Shown: positions 33,801 to 46,256 of the stretch, piece by piece | How the letters are laid out: each line of letters starts with the position of its first letter | Numbering within the stretch: the first letter of the stretch is position 1 | Origin: Haplomitrium mnioides | Lineage: Eukaryota > Marchantiophyta > Haplomitriopsida > Calobryales | Assembly (NCBI GenBank): GCA_049999725.1 | Contig: JBNGIS010035080.1 | Coordinates: 1 to 64,000 of the forward strand | Direction: 5' to 3' | Length of the DNA: 64,000 nt | Translations under genes and position numbers: made by a program | The notes under the pieces: model-generated | The model's input: the letters and a program-made list of their open reading frames with translations, nothing else | Told to the model about the DNA's origin: nothing | Database searches by the model: none

Positions 33801-36800
33801 TCATCTAATGGTCACTTACGAGTTGTTGAGTTGCTCCTATTGTAGGTTGAAACTGTATGCCACTACAAGTGACTCCGTATTGCAACCTTCCACTCCTTGG
33901 CTTCATGTTGAAATCCACTCAGCTGAACTCACCCACAACTCACAAGTTGCGTTGTTGTTACTCAACCACTTGCCCACAAGTTGGTTGATATGCACAAATT
34001 AGCACAAGTGACCCTTCTTTCTTTTTTGAACAGAGCACACTTTGCTTTCCAGTCCTAGTTGATTGGTCTTCTTCCTAGCCTAGGAACAAAATTGAAAAAA
34101 AAAAATCAAAACATAGCACTTTCGCTCTTCTCTTGAGCACCATTGACCGTTTTTTTGCTTTTTGCAAACATTTTTTCAGACTTCCTACTTTACTTTAGCA
34201 AAAATTTGGGCTTCTAGATAGCTTGTGCCCTAGGAGTGTGTTGGTGGACTGTCCCACTACCCTTGCACAGCTTAGTGGAGGGTCTGGTCTGAACCTTGCT
34301 TAGATTTCCACAATTCTGTAATTTATCCCAAAAGTTTTGTTTTTGATCTAGTTAGAGTTCAATTACATGTGCTCTGTGTTACAAACAGACTTCTTGCAAT
34401 GGGCTCTTTTGAAACTCTCACCTGCAAACAAGTATTGTGCTCTTCTGGGTCAGACCAAGGTTTCCTTGTCAACTCAAAACAAAGTAACTCCCTCGTGCAG
34501 TACTCTGTCCTAACTCCTTCTATTCTTTATTTTCAAATAGAGCATACTACCAAGGAATTGGTTCAAGTCTTTGTTCAAAGATTCACTTTGCAGATTTTTG
34601 CCAGCAAATCTCTCTTCTGTAGAAAATTTGTTCTTGAAAAGTTGATTCTTGTTCTACTACAATCATGTTGTAGATTTCTGCACCTGCATTTACTTCAACC
34701 AAATTGGGTCCACTTAGAACATCTAAAAAATTATCCTTCTTGATTTTGTGCAGTACTCTACTTCAAGCTTCATACACTAAACCTTTTGTTGTAGCTTATC
34801 TCAAACAGAAACTTCTTAGTAGGTCTATGGTGCCAAAACAAAGTAATCCACTCTGTAACTTGCTAATCGCAAATATAGAGCTTTTGGTATGATCTACCTC
34901 TTCTATATCCAGCCCAAGTGCTCCAAAACAAGGTCTTTCCTGCTCTCTCAAATGAATAGCAGCCTCTTTAATTATCAAAATGCGTGATTACTATAAAACA
35001 AAACAAATATCCTTCTTGGCTATTTATCGTGTTCCACAACAAATAGTCGAATGACCAATAGACCCAATTTCAAACAATACTCATGTATCAATCTCACCAT
35101 CTAAAGTAGGAACCAACAATATAGAGATATGTTGTGGTCTTGCACTGGTTGAGAGTCTGCTCTATTTAGATCCGTCGCCTTTTCTCAAACTTCGTGGAAT
35201 GAAGAGTTATGTCTTTTAGCCCGCTGATCCCCTTCAACATTGATTGAAGTCCTTGCATGCAAATGAGCCCTCTACCACAACTAAGGCTTCTTTCTATGAT
35301 TTTCAAGACTCAGTTCTGCAAAAGAAAATGAAAACTTCCTTTTTCTTTTCAAGGATGTCCTTCAAGATGAACAAAAAGATTGTTTTGAGTCAATCTTTGC
35401 CACTCTTCTTGAATTGTTTGCTTGTGCAAATGAACTAGAAAAAACAGCATGAATGAGGGGAGTCCCTCAAGTGTTTTATGTAGTAAACATCGAATAGGCT
35501 GATCGAAGAGAATCCCTACAGCCTAATTGTTCCACTTCTGCTTGATGCTTGCGATGTCCAACCTTCAATGCTACAATAACTTTGCTCCGTCAAATCTACA
35601 AATATTTGCCCATCGTTGCTCAAAATTCAAGAAATCCTCTTCTTCTTAACAAAATTCCAGCCATGCTAACAATGCCCATCTTTGCTTGAGCATATGTCAA
35701 CATTCCTCTTCTTTGTGGAAATGCTCTCAAACAACTTAGGGAAGAATACTATGCTTGATGAATACCCTAGGATAGCATGCTTAGAGAGTTGCCCTCAACA
35801 AAATCTTCTCTAGATGCAAAAAATCAGAGCTTTCTATGCTCTGTTCTCCAAATTAACACAAGAACCTTCCTGCAAATTTTTTGCTCTTGAATGTCTTTGC
35901 TTGACGAATGACAAATGCTACAATCGTAGATGTGGTATTTGATGATCTTTGAGCATTTTCTAGACCTCAACTTCTGCTCTTTGACAAAGAAATGAGCAGC
36001 CAACAAAAATTACCCAAAGTGTTTGCTTGAAACCCTCTGCAAAAATTTCTTTGATGAAGAAATCAATGCTCTTGGAAGACTTGCGGTTTTTGCTACCCAA
36101 GAAGAACTGCAAAACGTCTTAAAATGAGGATGTAATACTTGAAGACAGATGAAACACTCCTTTGACACTCTTTGATGCAGACCTATGAACGATGGCTACT
36201 CAAAGAAATTTGAGCACCTCTAGGAAGAAACACTTTTGCTTGAAAAAATCTGCACAAATCAAATCTCTAAAACGCAAACTTCAACGATTTCTTCCGCAAT
36301 AGTTGTCCTTCTCTAGATCCTTAGAATAGTTTTGAACAATAGGAGATGTCACAACATCCTTGCTCAACAATTTTTTGCTCAAGCAAACTCTTCTTCAACA
36401 AAACCTTGCTTGACGATTTTCCTTCTTTGAAGAACTGCCCTAGACAAAGATTTCAGAGCTGTGTTTGTTCCATGAAATCCGAGAAGCAAAGGTTCCTCAC
36501 AAAATCTCCTTTGCAATGACTTGCTTGCTGCATACAATTTGCACAACAATCTATATGTAATCGTTTAGAACATATTTCTTTGATGTAGAATCATGTGTGC
36601 TACCTTCAATGCTTGAACCACCTCTTCGAGCGACTAGATTTGAAATTCACCACCAAATGAGCTTTGCACAAAAACAAACACATTTTCACAAAAAAATGGA
36701 GTTTTCCACAGATTTTTCTAGAGAGCTTCTTCACTCGTCAAGAATTGGCAGATGTACTTCATACATCAAGAGTCTGGATGGCTTCTTCACATATCAACAA

Positions 36801-36930
36801 CACATATTTGGCAAGAACTTTGCAATCTTCAGCAATCCGAGATACCATGAATGCCATCAAATCTTCAAATCAAATTTCTCACTCGCAATTCAAGACACCA
36901 TAGATGTTCCACAAAGAAATCTCAAATATG
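33801..36930. other. Unassigned 3.1-kb stretch
   Basis: AT-rich, with many short frames and none recognisable. It may hold the leader and 5' LTR of G2, which reads away from here, but I found no primer-binding site, matching LTR or palindromic core. Recurrent TTCTTG/TGCTTGA motifs give a loosely repetitive texture from 35200 to 36600. Confidence 0.4.
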
Positions 36931-37180
36931 TTAATGTGTTTTTCTTGAGTGATACCTTCTCAAGAAACTCTGAATGATCGTTTCGATATCCAAGCCAGCG
37001 CACCTTTGCTCACAAGAAATCCATACTTCTTGAAGAGATGCAATACCTCAGCTCTCCTCTTGGTTCATACGTGACATCAAACGATAACCTTTCGATGAGA
37101 ATACATGGCCTTATATACTTATGCAAAAAAAGACAAAAACTCAAAATAATTAAAAATAGAAATCTACATAAAATGGTACG
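36931..37180 (-). repeat. Copy of part of the G1 LTR
   Basis: Matches 7120-7366: shared CAGCTCTCCTCTTGGTTCATA, GATAACCTTTCGATGAGA and ACATGGCCTTATATACT. It abuts the copia integrase remnant and probably truncated it. Confidence 0.75.
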
Positions 37181-38371
37181 ACACATAACCTATTTGACTT
37201 TTGCATCTGTTGTATCATTCTCAATTTTTAGACCACACCAAATGCTTAATTTATCAAAGACTACACCTCTTCTTACCATCAATATACGTTTAGTAGACAC
37301 AAACAATAGTACCTTTTCTACTCTTGAGAATATCTAATGAATACACACCTTTCAGCTTTTAGATCTAATTTGTTGCATGTTTTTGCTGGTATATGTACAC
37401 ATGCAATACAACCAAATAGTTTCAGATGTGAAATATTTAGACGTCTTTCTTTGAACTTCTCCTTTGGTGTTATTCCATAAACCAATGCAATAGGAGTATG
37501 ATTCATAATGTAGACATATGTTGATGCTACCTTTGCTTAATAAGGTATACTTTTTTCATTCATTGAGGCATGTACCACCTCTGGTATATGTATGTTTTTC
37601 CTTTCGGCAGCCCTATTCTATTGGAGGTGTATATCTGCACATATGTTGCCTCTTAATACCTTCCTTCAACAAATAGTTACTGAATTTTGTCGAGAAATAT
37701 TCCCCACCTTCATCAGACCGCAAACATTTGATTGACTGTCCTTTCTCCTTCTCAACCATGCTCAAAAGTTCTTGAAGTGATCATGCACTTCACTCTTTTG
37801 CTTCATAAAATATATCCATATCTTTCGTGAATAATCATCAATAAAAGTAGCATAGATTGTGCATCCTCCAATGGACAATATTTTTGTAAGCCCTCATACA
37901 TATGAGTGTATCAACTCAAGTGGCATACTTGACATATATGCATCATGAGGAAATGGCTTCCTTGCCTACTTTCCAAATTGGCAAGCTTCAAATATCTTCA
38001 GCATTCCTTCAACTTTTAAATTTGGGCAGCCTATTGACTACCCATGAGCTCTGCATGTCTCTCAATTTTTATACATTAACATATCCAATACATTTGTGCC
38101 AAATCTGAATAGTTGACACAAATCCTGTACTATATGCAAGCATGACTTCTGTCACTTCAAGAATGCTTATATCTAGTGTAAACATCATGCTACTTCTATT
38201 TTCTTTTGTGATAAGATCACAATTAATTCCCCAATCTTCAATAAAAACTCAAGTGGGACTCAATCTCACCTGCATGTTGTACTCAACACATTGCCCAACA
38301 AGCATAACATTAGACATGCACTTTGTCTTACCATTCTCCAACAATAGGTATGCTTCCAGTCTATTGAATAG
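37181..38371 (-). pseudogene. Ty1/copia integrase region, 3' part (decayed)
   Basis: Minus-strand translation gives copia integrase: an IGLPKGKTYIYQRW-like block near 37600, MNHTPIALVYGITPKEKF (37506-37450), then HLKLFGCIACVHIPA and KAERCVFIRYS (to 37320). Many stops. Reverse transcriptase and RNase H, which should follow, are absent because the element stops at about 37180. The other half lies at 42302-43892, beyond the inserted G4 element. Confidence 0.85.
38367..38371. repeat. Target-site duplication of G4 (left)
   Basis: AATAG, repeated directly after the right LTR at 42302-42306. Confidence 0.8.
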
Positions 38372-38764
38372 TGTAATAGTACAAGCATGATGTTGTGTTA
38401 TTTATAAGAAAATAGAGAGGAGAAAGGAAGTGGTAGGAGATATTTTTAGGGTTGAGATTAGATTACTTGCCTTCAAAGTCACTTTTAGAATTTTAGGATT
38501 GAAATTAGAAGTGACTTTTATATGATCAATTAGGGTTGAAATTAGAAATAACTTGTAAGTGAAGAAAGAGGGATGACACACTCTTCTCTTGTATAAATAG
38601 AAGGGCTTCATAGCTCCACTCCTCATTCTAGAGTTCCTCTTGAATCACTTGGGTTCTTTGGTTGTTTGGCTTTTACTTGTCTTATTGGCATTTGGTTGAA
38701 AAACTCTATTAGAGCTCATTATGAGTTCTTACTCATTTGGAATTGGTCTTTGAGTTCTTTTACA
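38372..38764 (+). repeat. 5' LTR of G4
   Basis: TGTAATAGTACAAGC to TTCTTTTACA, 393 bp, with a TATA box TATAAATAG near 38593. It contains a ~35-bp extra segment (duplicated GATTGAAATTAGAA-type sequence) absent from the right LTR. Confidence 0.9.
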
Positions 38765-38765
38765 T

Positions 38766-38777
38766 TGATATTAGAGC
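38766..38777 (+). other. Primer-binding site of G4
   Basis: TGATATTAGAGC matches 10 of 12 bases of the tRNA-Met complement TGGTATCAGAGC and lies one base after the LTR. Confidence 0.75.
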
Positions 38778-38789
38778 TATGGTTCTTTT

Positions 38790-39392
38790 TTGGTGGTGAG
38801 TTATATGGAGAATCAAGAGGCAGTGGTTCAAGCAATGGAACAACGGCTTGAACATCTTTCATGCATTTTGGAAGAAAGGATGATAGAAAGAGCAACTTTT
38901 CGAGAAGAAGAGAGTTATGGGCGATTTCCAACGCCAAAAGCATATGATAGAAGGATGGTTTGTGGTGCATCTGAGAACTTCATATTTGATCGTAAGCAAT
39001 ATTTTGAAGCTACAAATACTAAAGGAGATGGTCGACAAGTTCTATTTGCGACAAGTCAATTGAAAGGAGTTTCAAAGACTTGGTGGAGATATCAAATAGA
39101 ACAAACACAATGTGGATTTGTTGCTTCTATTATTTCTTAGTGTGAATTCAAAGAAGCAGAAATTTCAAGATTTAATGTTGTAACTACTTCAAAAGTAGCA
39201 AGAGATTGATTGGCTGAATCGAAGCAACTTAGTACTACAAGAAGTTATGCTACACATTTTCAGAATATAATTATGCAAATTCTTGATATAAGAGAAGAAG
39301 AAGCACTAGACCGCTTTGTTCTGAGATTGAAGCCTCGCACGAGAATGGAAGTTACAATAAGAGAGCCTACTCAATCATCTTGTATTGATGAT
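38790..39392 (+). pseudogene. G4 gag (decayed)
   Basis: Frame 38790-39140 encodes a coiled-coil-like start (MEQRLEHLSCILEER) and capsid-like FDRKQYFEATNTKGDGRQ and GVSKTWWRYQ. After stops at 39138 and 39207, gag resumes at 39210 with EEALDRFVLRLKPRTRMEV. It then joins RT sequence directly, with no zinc knuckle and no protease. Confidence 0.8.
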
Positions 39393-40430
39393 TTGTTGGA
39401 TCAATTAAGTGGTGCACGATTCTTTTCTAAATTAGATCTTTGAAGTGGCTATTGGGAAATTCCTATCAAGCCAAGTGATGTATCAAAGACAACATTTCAC
39501 ACAAAAGATGGATATTTTGAGTGGAAGGTTCTTATATTTGGTCTTATTAATGCTCTGACGATATTTCATAGATCAAATGCATCAAGTTTTTGATAGGTTA
39601 TTGGATAAATTAGTGTTAATTTTTTGGACGATATCTTTATCTTTAGTAAAAGTGAAGTTGAGCATCGTGCTCATCTCAAAGAAGTATTACAAAGACTATG
39701 CAATTAGAAGTTTTATTGCAAAAAGTTTAAGTGTAAGTTTTGGAAGCAAGAGGTGACTTACCTAGGGCATAAAGTGTCTCAAGATGCCATCAAGATGGAG
39801 GAAGAGAAAATTAAGGTTATTATAGAGTTGCCAACACCAAAAGATATAAAGGATTTTCAAGCTTTCAATGGGTTAGCAAGTTTTTATTGAAGATTCATCC
39901 ATTACTATGCTCATATTGTTGCACCGCTTACGAATCTGCTAGGTAATGAGGCAAAGTTTCAATGGACGACCAAAAAACAAGAGGTATTTCAACAACTCAA
40001 GAATGCGGTGTTTTCTCGTCCAATTCTACAACCGTATGACCCAAAGACAAGTTGTATAGTTGATTTTGATGCCTCTAATTTTGCTATTGGAGTAGTGTTG
40101 CAATAATTGTTTGAGAATGGACTTCATCTGATTGCCTTCATGTCACATTGACTAAATGTGGTGGAGAAGAATTATTCTATAAGGGATAGAGAGCAATTAT
40201 TGATGGTTTATGCTACCAAAGCTTGGAGACACTATCTTTTAGGAAAGCATGCACTTATACGCACCGATCACAAGCCTTTGCTCAAGTCAATTCATTTGAA
40301 AAATAGAACAAGTCGTCATCATTGATGGGAAGATCAACTACAACTCTTTGATATTAAGTTGGAGTACAAGCCGAGAAGGTTTCACACCATTCTTGATACA
40401 TTGTCACATAGATCAGATCATTGACTAAAT
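39393..40430 (+). pseudogene. G4 reverse transcriptase and RNase H (decayed)
   Basis: Starts within RT (LLDQLSGARFFSKLDL, then SGYWEIPI), followed by [11 protein letters not shown] (catalytic DD kept), VTYLGHKVS, NGLASFY and FIHYYA. RNase H follows with IVDFDASNFAIGVVL, RDREQLLMVYA and IRTDHKPLLKS. The RT N-terminus is deleted. Stops are at expected Arg or Gln positions (for example after KLDL, SFY and VLQ), mostly TGA or TAA, as C-to-T change of CGA or CAA would give. Confidence 0.9.
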
Positions 40431-40599
40431 TTGTTGGAGGTTGCAAATGTTAGTATATTACATCTTGATGAAGCAACTAGTGAAGGCTTTCGATAGAAGT
40501 TACATGAAGATGTCTTCTTTAATCTTGTTAGAGCACATTTGGTGGTCAAAGATAATAAGTTTCATATCATCACATTATCAAGGTCATCAAATATATGTT

Positions 40600-41700
40600 C
40601 CATAAGATGATGTGCTTCAAATGGCTCATTTACAAGAAGTGCATGACATTCTAATCTCTGGGCATCTTGGGGTCGACAAGACTATGGAGTTGCTGCAACG
40701 TACTTGGGGGTGGCCAAACCTAGCTCGAGATGTTCATGGCTTTGTTTGTTCTTGTGAAAGTTATCAGCAAAACAAGACTTCAAATCAAAAACCAGTTGGT
40801 CTTCTTCAACCACTACCAATTCCTACTGCTCGTTGGGAACATGTAGGTTAAGGTCTTGTCACTTCACTTCCAACCACACCTTGTGGGGTTACTGCCATTG
40901 TGGTGTTTATGGATAAGCTAAGCAAACATATTCATCTAGCACCGACGGTGGATACGTTGGATGCTCCACAATTGGCAAAGATTTACTTTGATACAATTTT
41001 CCGTTATCATGGAATGCCAAAGGTTTTAATATTTGATAGAGATCTACGATTCACTAAGAAGTTTTGGCGAGAGTTATTCACACTTTTGGGTACCAAACTA
41101 TCTATGTCTATAGCTTATCATCCTTAAATAGATGGGCAAACTGAATGCGCGAGTCACACTGTGGAGGATATGCTTCAAACGTTTATCAACTTTCATCAAA
41201 CGGATTGGGATAGTTTCTTGCCGATTGTGGAGTTTGCATACAACAACTCCAAACAAACAAGTATTGGATTTTCTTCTTCTTTCTCAATTCAAAGCAACAT
41301 CCTCTTGTTCTTGATGGTTTGCATTCTCCTTCTTCTTCCAATGTTCCAAGTCTTTCTACTTTTTTGTCTTATTTATCTTGCTCTTTGCAAGATGCACAAA
41401 ACCATCTTTCTATTGCTCAAAATCGGCAAAACAAATACGCCAATAAACATCATCGTGAGTTTTCTTATGTTTTAGGTAATAAAGTTATGCTTTCTACTCA
41501 TGACCTTCTTATGTCTTTAGATACTCAAGTCTGTAAGTTGTCTCCAGCTTGGATTGGTCATTTCTCAATTTCTCAAGTTATTTCTCTTGTTGCGTACAAA
41601 CTTGTTCTTCCTCTCTATATGAAGATTCATCTTGTATTCCATGCATCTAAACTTAAGCCTTTTGTTTCTAGTCCTTCTTCTTTTCCAAACTATGCTCAAA
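40600..41700 (+). pseudogene. G4 integrase (decayed)
   Basis: The zinc-binding part has His near 40627 and 40662, then CSCESYQQN (two-Cys). The core has VVFMDKLSKHIHLAP (first Asp), IFDRDLRFTKKFW (second Asp) and HTVEDMLQTFINFHQ (Glu). There are a TAA after HVG (40850) and one within the YHP-DGQTE motif (41127). A frame change lies near 41290, after which 41319-41930 is one open frame of 203 codons. Confidence 0.9.
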
Positions 41701-41714
41701 TTCCTCCTCCATCT

Positions 41715-41930
41715 ATAGTTCTTGATGATTATGAAGAATATGAGGTGGATCATATTTTGGCTAAACAAGTCTTCAAGCATGGGCGACACCCTCAAGTTCA
41801 ATATAAATTTTTGTGGAAGGGATATTTGCTTCATGATGTCACTAGAGAGCCGTATTCAAACCTTGAGAATCCTCAAAAGACTATTCGATTATTTGAAATT
41901 GTTGGTCATGACATGGACTTTATCGATTAG
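41715..41930 (+). pseudogene. G4 chromodomain (C-terminus of integrase)
   Basis: YEEYEVDHILAKQV, then QVQYKFLWKGYL and TREPYSNLENPQ: the classic chromodomain (aromatic, WKGY, xEPxxNL) of chromoviruses. It is open to the TAG at 41928. It probably once directed integration by reading histone marks (family knowledge). Confidence 0.9.
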
Positions 41931-41943
41931 AAGGCGAAGATTA

Positions 41944-42301
41944 TATAATAGTACAAGCATGATATTGTGCTATTTATAAAAAAATAAAGAGGAGTAAAGG
42001 AAGTGGTAAAGGGTCACTTTTAGGGCTGAGATTAGATTACTTGCCTTCGAAGTCACTTTTAGAGTTTTAGGATTGAAATTAGAAGTAACTTGTAAGTGAA
42101 GAAAGAGGGATAACACCCTCTTCTCTTGTATAAATAGAAGGGCTTCATGGACCCACTCCTCATACTAGAATTCCTCTCGAATCACTTGGGTTCTTTGGTT
42201 GCTTGGCTTTTGCTTGCCTTATTGGCATTTGGTTGAAGAACTCTATTAGAGTTCACTATGAGTTCTTACTCATTTGGAATTGGTCTTTGACTTCTTTTAC
42301 A
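41944..42301 (+). repeat. 3' LTR of G4
   Basis: 358 bp, begins TATAATAGTACAAGC (TG changed to TA) and ends TTCTTTTACA. It is followed by the AATAG target duplication. Confidence 0.9.
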
Positions 42302-43880
42302 AATAGGATGTATAGTTGAATCTCTTGTTTCAACATGTTTGGATGTACTGAGATTTCTAGTTTCTTTAAACCATTCTCTATGACAAGTCATGTGATTTGA
42401 GCACGTAGAGTCTACAAACTACCTATCTTCACCATCATTTTTTCTCCTGCATAATAGATGATTGTACATGTTGTATAGCAAACAATGTTGATTATTTATC
42501 TTGTTAGAACCTGCATAGTTCTCTTGCACTTTGTTGTTCCGCATATCATTCTATTTTTTATAACATTCCTTTGCTATATGACATGTCCTACCACAATAAA
42601 AGCAATCTATGCCTTGAGTTTGTTGTTGACCTCCACGTCATTAATTGCTTCACATGTCTTTGGATTGGTCTATGCTACATGAATGTGAATGTTGTTGCTA
42701 CTAGTTTTGTGCATTGTTATTTGAGAAAACTCGTTTGAAATTGCCTCTTCCATAATCTCTACTTTGACCTCTACCTCTACTAGTATAGAAGGTTCATGGT
42801 TGTCTTGACTGCTTGATGCTTCTCCACTAATGTTAAGCTCTTCTGCAACAAGCATAGAGATAAGTTGCATAAATGACGAAGCTCACTCTCTTGTTCTCAT
42901 GAATGTCTTGAACTACTTGTACTCTTTTTTCAAACCATTTAGGCATACTACGACCATGACATTTTTTTTTATATCTTCTCCGACATTTGCCAACTCTTCC
43001 CCTAGCGGCTTGATTTTCAAGGCATAGGCATTGACATTGAGATGTTCTTTCTACAAATTGAAAAACTCCATTGGCAATGTTAACTTGATTGCATATGATG
43101 AAACTACATATCTGTCTTTAAAGATATCTCAAGCATTCTTGGTTTTTTTGCCATTAATATATACCCCATCATCTTGTCATCTAATACAACAACTTATACA
43201 CTTTCTTAATACAAGTCTTGAATGCTTTCATTATTGCATTGGATGGGGTTGGTTCTAATAGAGGTTCAGCTTCAAACCTTGTGATAAAATCCTACAATCC
43301 TTTGCCTTTGATGAAGTTGGTCATTCTCATTGACCAAACATTGTTATAGTAATTGTTTTCATTCAATTTCTCACTCACAATCTAAGAAATTACATCTACT
43401 ATTTTAAAAACTGCAGCCAATATGTGCTTGAAAAGAAAAACAAGAGTCATGCTTCCAATCTAGATTGGATCTAATCACATAGAGAATAAGTCTTTGTTCA
43501 AAACAAAAGACAAAACAAAGTGCAGAGTGTACAATTCTACACCTCTAAACCTCGAGAATTTGTGAGTCACTTTCTGTGACCATCTTTAGACAATTGCAAC
43601 ATCAAAGTTGATGCTATGTGTAGAGATGCAGTAGAAATCAAACCTACAAAGAAACAAAAAAACCAAAAAATGGAGTCTGAACCTTTGTTTTTACCTAAAT
43701 GTTTGCTAGCTTGTTTCTTATGCACCAATCTTCAATCACACCAATTTTCATTTTTGTTGGAGAGATTTGATCATCTGCTCCTCACGCATCAATTTTAAAT
43801 CACCTTAAATTTTGGTTGTTGGCAAATGTACAATCTTCCTTTTCTTCTCTACACTGTCGCCTTTGCTCTTCATGAATCAA
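42302..43880 (-). pseudogene. Ty1/copia gag and protease start (decayed)
   Basis: Minus strand: the UBN2-type gag block with VNAYALKIKPLGEELANVGE (43030-42970) and LNGLKKEYKQFKTF (42930-42890), then QLISMLVAEEL (42870-42835). The zinc knuckle CFYCGRTCHIAKEC lies near 42610-42570, and the protease/tether block reads FVDSTCSNHMTCH near 42400. Several stops. It continues on the far side of G4 into the integrase at 38371. Confidence 0.88.
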
Positions 43881-43892
43881 GCTTTGATACCA
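43881..43892 (-). other. Primer-binding site of the copia element
   Basis: On the minus strand TGGTATCAAAGC, 11 of 12 bases of the tRNA-Met complement, immediately after the LTR end TCTGACA. Confidence 0.85.
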
Positions 43893-44181
43893 TGTCAGAA
43901 ATTTTCGTGGAGACAATAAGAAAGAGAGAGGGATCAAGGCAAAATCAATTTGTTTATTCCATATATTAACACTTTAATGGATTTACAAAGAGGAAGAGGC
44001 CAACAGGTCTTCAATCCTTCTTCTTCTTTCTCTCTAAAAATGATTTAGTCATATTATACAAAAAGAAAATACCCTAACTCCATATACACATATATACAAC
44101 ATACATAGATAGACTACTACTCAATATATGTTGCGCATCATATACCATATAACTAAGTTGTTATATCACACTAGTATAACA
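43893..44181 (-). repeat. 5' LTR of the copia element
   Basis: Read on the minus strand it would start TGTTATACTAGTG (44181) and end TTTCTGACA (43893), 289 bp. The inner end is fixed by the primer-binding site. The outer end is the best TG and is less certain, because the partner LTR is lost. Confidence 0.6.
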
Positions 44182-45640
44182 TCAATAAAACAATTGGTAG
44201 AGCTCAAAGTATCAATATAATACCTCAACAACCTAGTGACTAAATCCTTTCAATAGCCCCTAGATTTTATTCCCAAATTTCCCTCTCTCAACCTAGCATT
44301 TTCCGATTCCTAAGTCTTTTTTTGCCATACGTAGATTTATTTTGTCCTTTTGTTTAGTTGTATTGCATTGTCTATAGAACTTGATTCTTCAGAAGGCATT
44401 CAACTGGATAAATTTCCAAAAAGAGACCTAATGTGTATCTCAAGCAGGTTGAGTGGATTGGCACACCATTGAAGAAACTCTATAATCTTTTACCCTTGCT
44501 TGAAGAATTGAAAGAGAGGATTGAGTATTCTCTAGATCTACCTTAGCCTATGCAATAAGTCCATGCTACTCCAACCAATCAATTGTGGGAACTCTTGCAT
44601 TAGATACAATCCTCTCCTTCTTAATGCAATCATATGAATTTGAGGGCTGAATTTTCATGTGTGTTGCCTCACTTCATAGCATACAATCTAGCTCAGAGGT
44701 TGGCAAAAAGGTTCAATTACCTTCTTGAGCATGTGTAATACTATTTTTATTTTAGTCTTGAAAATTGCCGACAATGTCCATACTATTGGTATTGAGAAGA
44801 GTAAGAAAGGAATTGACCCTCTACATCCTCAAATACTTCTTAATTCATTCAATCTTGACCATATATTGTTGTTGGAAAAATTGCTCTAGCTTGTTTTGTG
44901 GAATCACTACAGATATAAGAGACTTAATGGATAAAGAATTTTGGTTTAGAATTTTATCTTTCATCAATTGTAGACTCAAAAGATAGTTTTCAGTTCATTT
45001 TATCGTAAGTACTACCGTTCTACTAAATCAAAAAATCTAAAGACAGTGGCTATCAATTTTCCACTCTGTTCAAAACTCTATAGACAATTATTGGTAGTTT
45101 GTAATCTCAAAATGCACACTCTCCTTGATTGAAAACTCAGATGATAGTATATGGAGCTTCTTCTCATAACCATCACAATAAGTCAATGCAAATAATCACT
45201 CCTAACCTTTCAACAAAGTGATTTACTTGCTAAAACAGAAACTCAGTGATGGAGTGAGAAGAATGCACTACAAGTGCTTGATGGTTGCTCATGAAGAAAA
45301 GTACTTCAACAAAAGATGGAAGAAAACAACAAACAACAACTTGTTGAATAAATGCTCAAACTTGCAATGCTCAAGAAATTCTAGACCATGCAATTCGTGA
45401 AGCCACTAAAAAAGAAAGGTTGAAAAAACAACTATGCTCAATTTTGAAGAGCTCTAATAAGCTCTTTGTGAACAAACATCACTTTGTCACCAATTTGGCA
45501 AGGACAATTCTATTGCAGTAGTTGATCAAGCATCTAATGCAATTGGCAAAACTACCTTGGCACTCATTCAATCTTGCGTACAAACATTGCTTTATCACTG
45601 CTCTGTCTAACTATTAGAGTTAACAGAAAACACGTACGGT
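44182..45640. other. Unassigned stretch upstream of the enoyl-ACP reductase gene
   Basis: AT-rich, no recognisable protein. It contains a block (45030-45230) that recurs at 62760-62930. Composition becomes GC-rich at about 45640. Confidence 0.45.
45030..45230 (+). repeat. Dispersed repeat shared with 62760-62930
   Basis: Shared AAAAAATCTAAAGA, CTCAAAATGCACACTCTCCTTG and TTGAAAACTCA-type sequence in the same order. Nature unknown, possibly LTR or leader sequence. Confidence 0.7.
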
Positions 45641-46256
45641 TGACTAATACGACATTGAACGAGGTTCGGTTGGATTAAATACGAGGATCGGGTGGCAAGA
45701 GTGGAGTTCGTGGGAGCCGGACGGCAAGGGACTCGGATAATAAGACTGCGGCCGAACCGCGCTCAACCGCCCAACCTGCGTCCGCGACCGGCTCGGCTGT
45801 CTCCTCAGCTCAGCCGGAATCTTAGTCTGGCACGGCACCTCCTACGATGGGCGAGAACTTCGGCATCGGCTCTTTTTCCCGGATGCGGCGACTATGTTCG
45901 TCGCCGTGAACGGAGGAAAGCGCCGGATGAAAACCTCCAGAAGGATCAGATGACGGTTTAGGGTATTGGATGGTGGTTTCACCATCCCCGCTTAAGTTAA
46001 CGCTCATCGTAGTGCCCCCACGACGGTGTTTGGATGAATTTTCTCAGCTCTTAATACTCTACGTAAGAACATTGCTTTTTATTTATGGGATTTCTTTGGT
46101 ATCGTCGATCTACCTGATCGTAGGGCAGTGGCGGCGTTTCCAAGGATCTGGGGCGTTGAGCCCGATGATGCTGGGGCTGACAAGAAGAGAAGAGAAGAGA
46201 CGAGACGAGAGATTTGAGGTTTCTGTGTCGATCGGGGGAGCGAAAGCGGAGAGGAC
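45641..46256 (+). promoter_or_regulatory. GC-rich promoter and 5' leader of the enoyl-ACP reductase gene
   Basis: GC-rich island (45690-45920), then an AT-rich stretch with a TATA-like TTTTTATTTATGG (46072-46084), and a GA-rich leader (AGAAGAGAAGAGACGAGACG, 46186-46207) before the ATG at 46257. Transcript start not determined. Short frames within it are composition effects. Confidence 0.5.

Larger units (their letters stand above)
38372..42301 (+). mobile_element. Ty3/gypsy chromovirus G4, complete ends, internally deleted
   Basis: Two LTRs (38372-38764 and 41944-42301), a 5-bp target duplication AATAG, a primer-binding site at 38766-38777 and a purine tract (AGAAGGCGAAGA) before the right LTR. 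Plus-strand gag, RT, RNase H, integrase and chromodomain follow in order. At 3930 bp it is short, because gag joins directly to the middle of RT. It interrupts a minus-strand copia element. The LTRs differ at several sites plus a ~35-bp indel, so the insertion is not very recent. Confidence 0.93.

Noticed and set aside
45692-45961. 89-codon frame upstream of the enoyl-ACP reductase gene
   Set aside because: Arg/Pro-rich composition product of the GC-rich promoter island, with no homology recognised.
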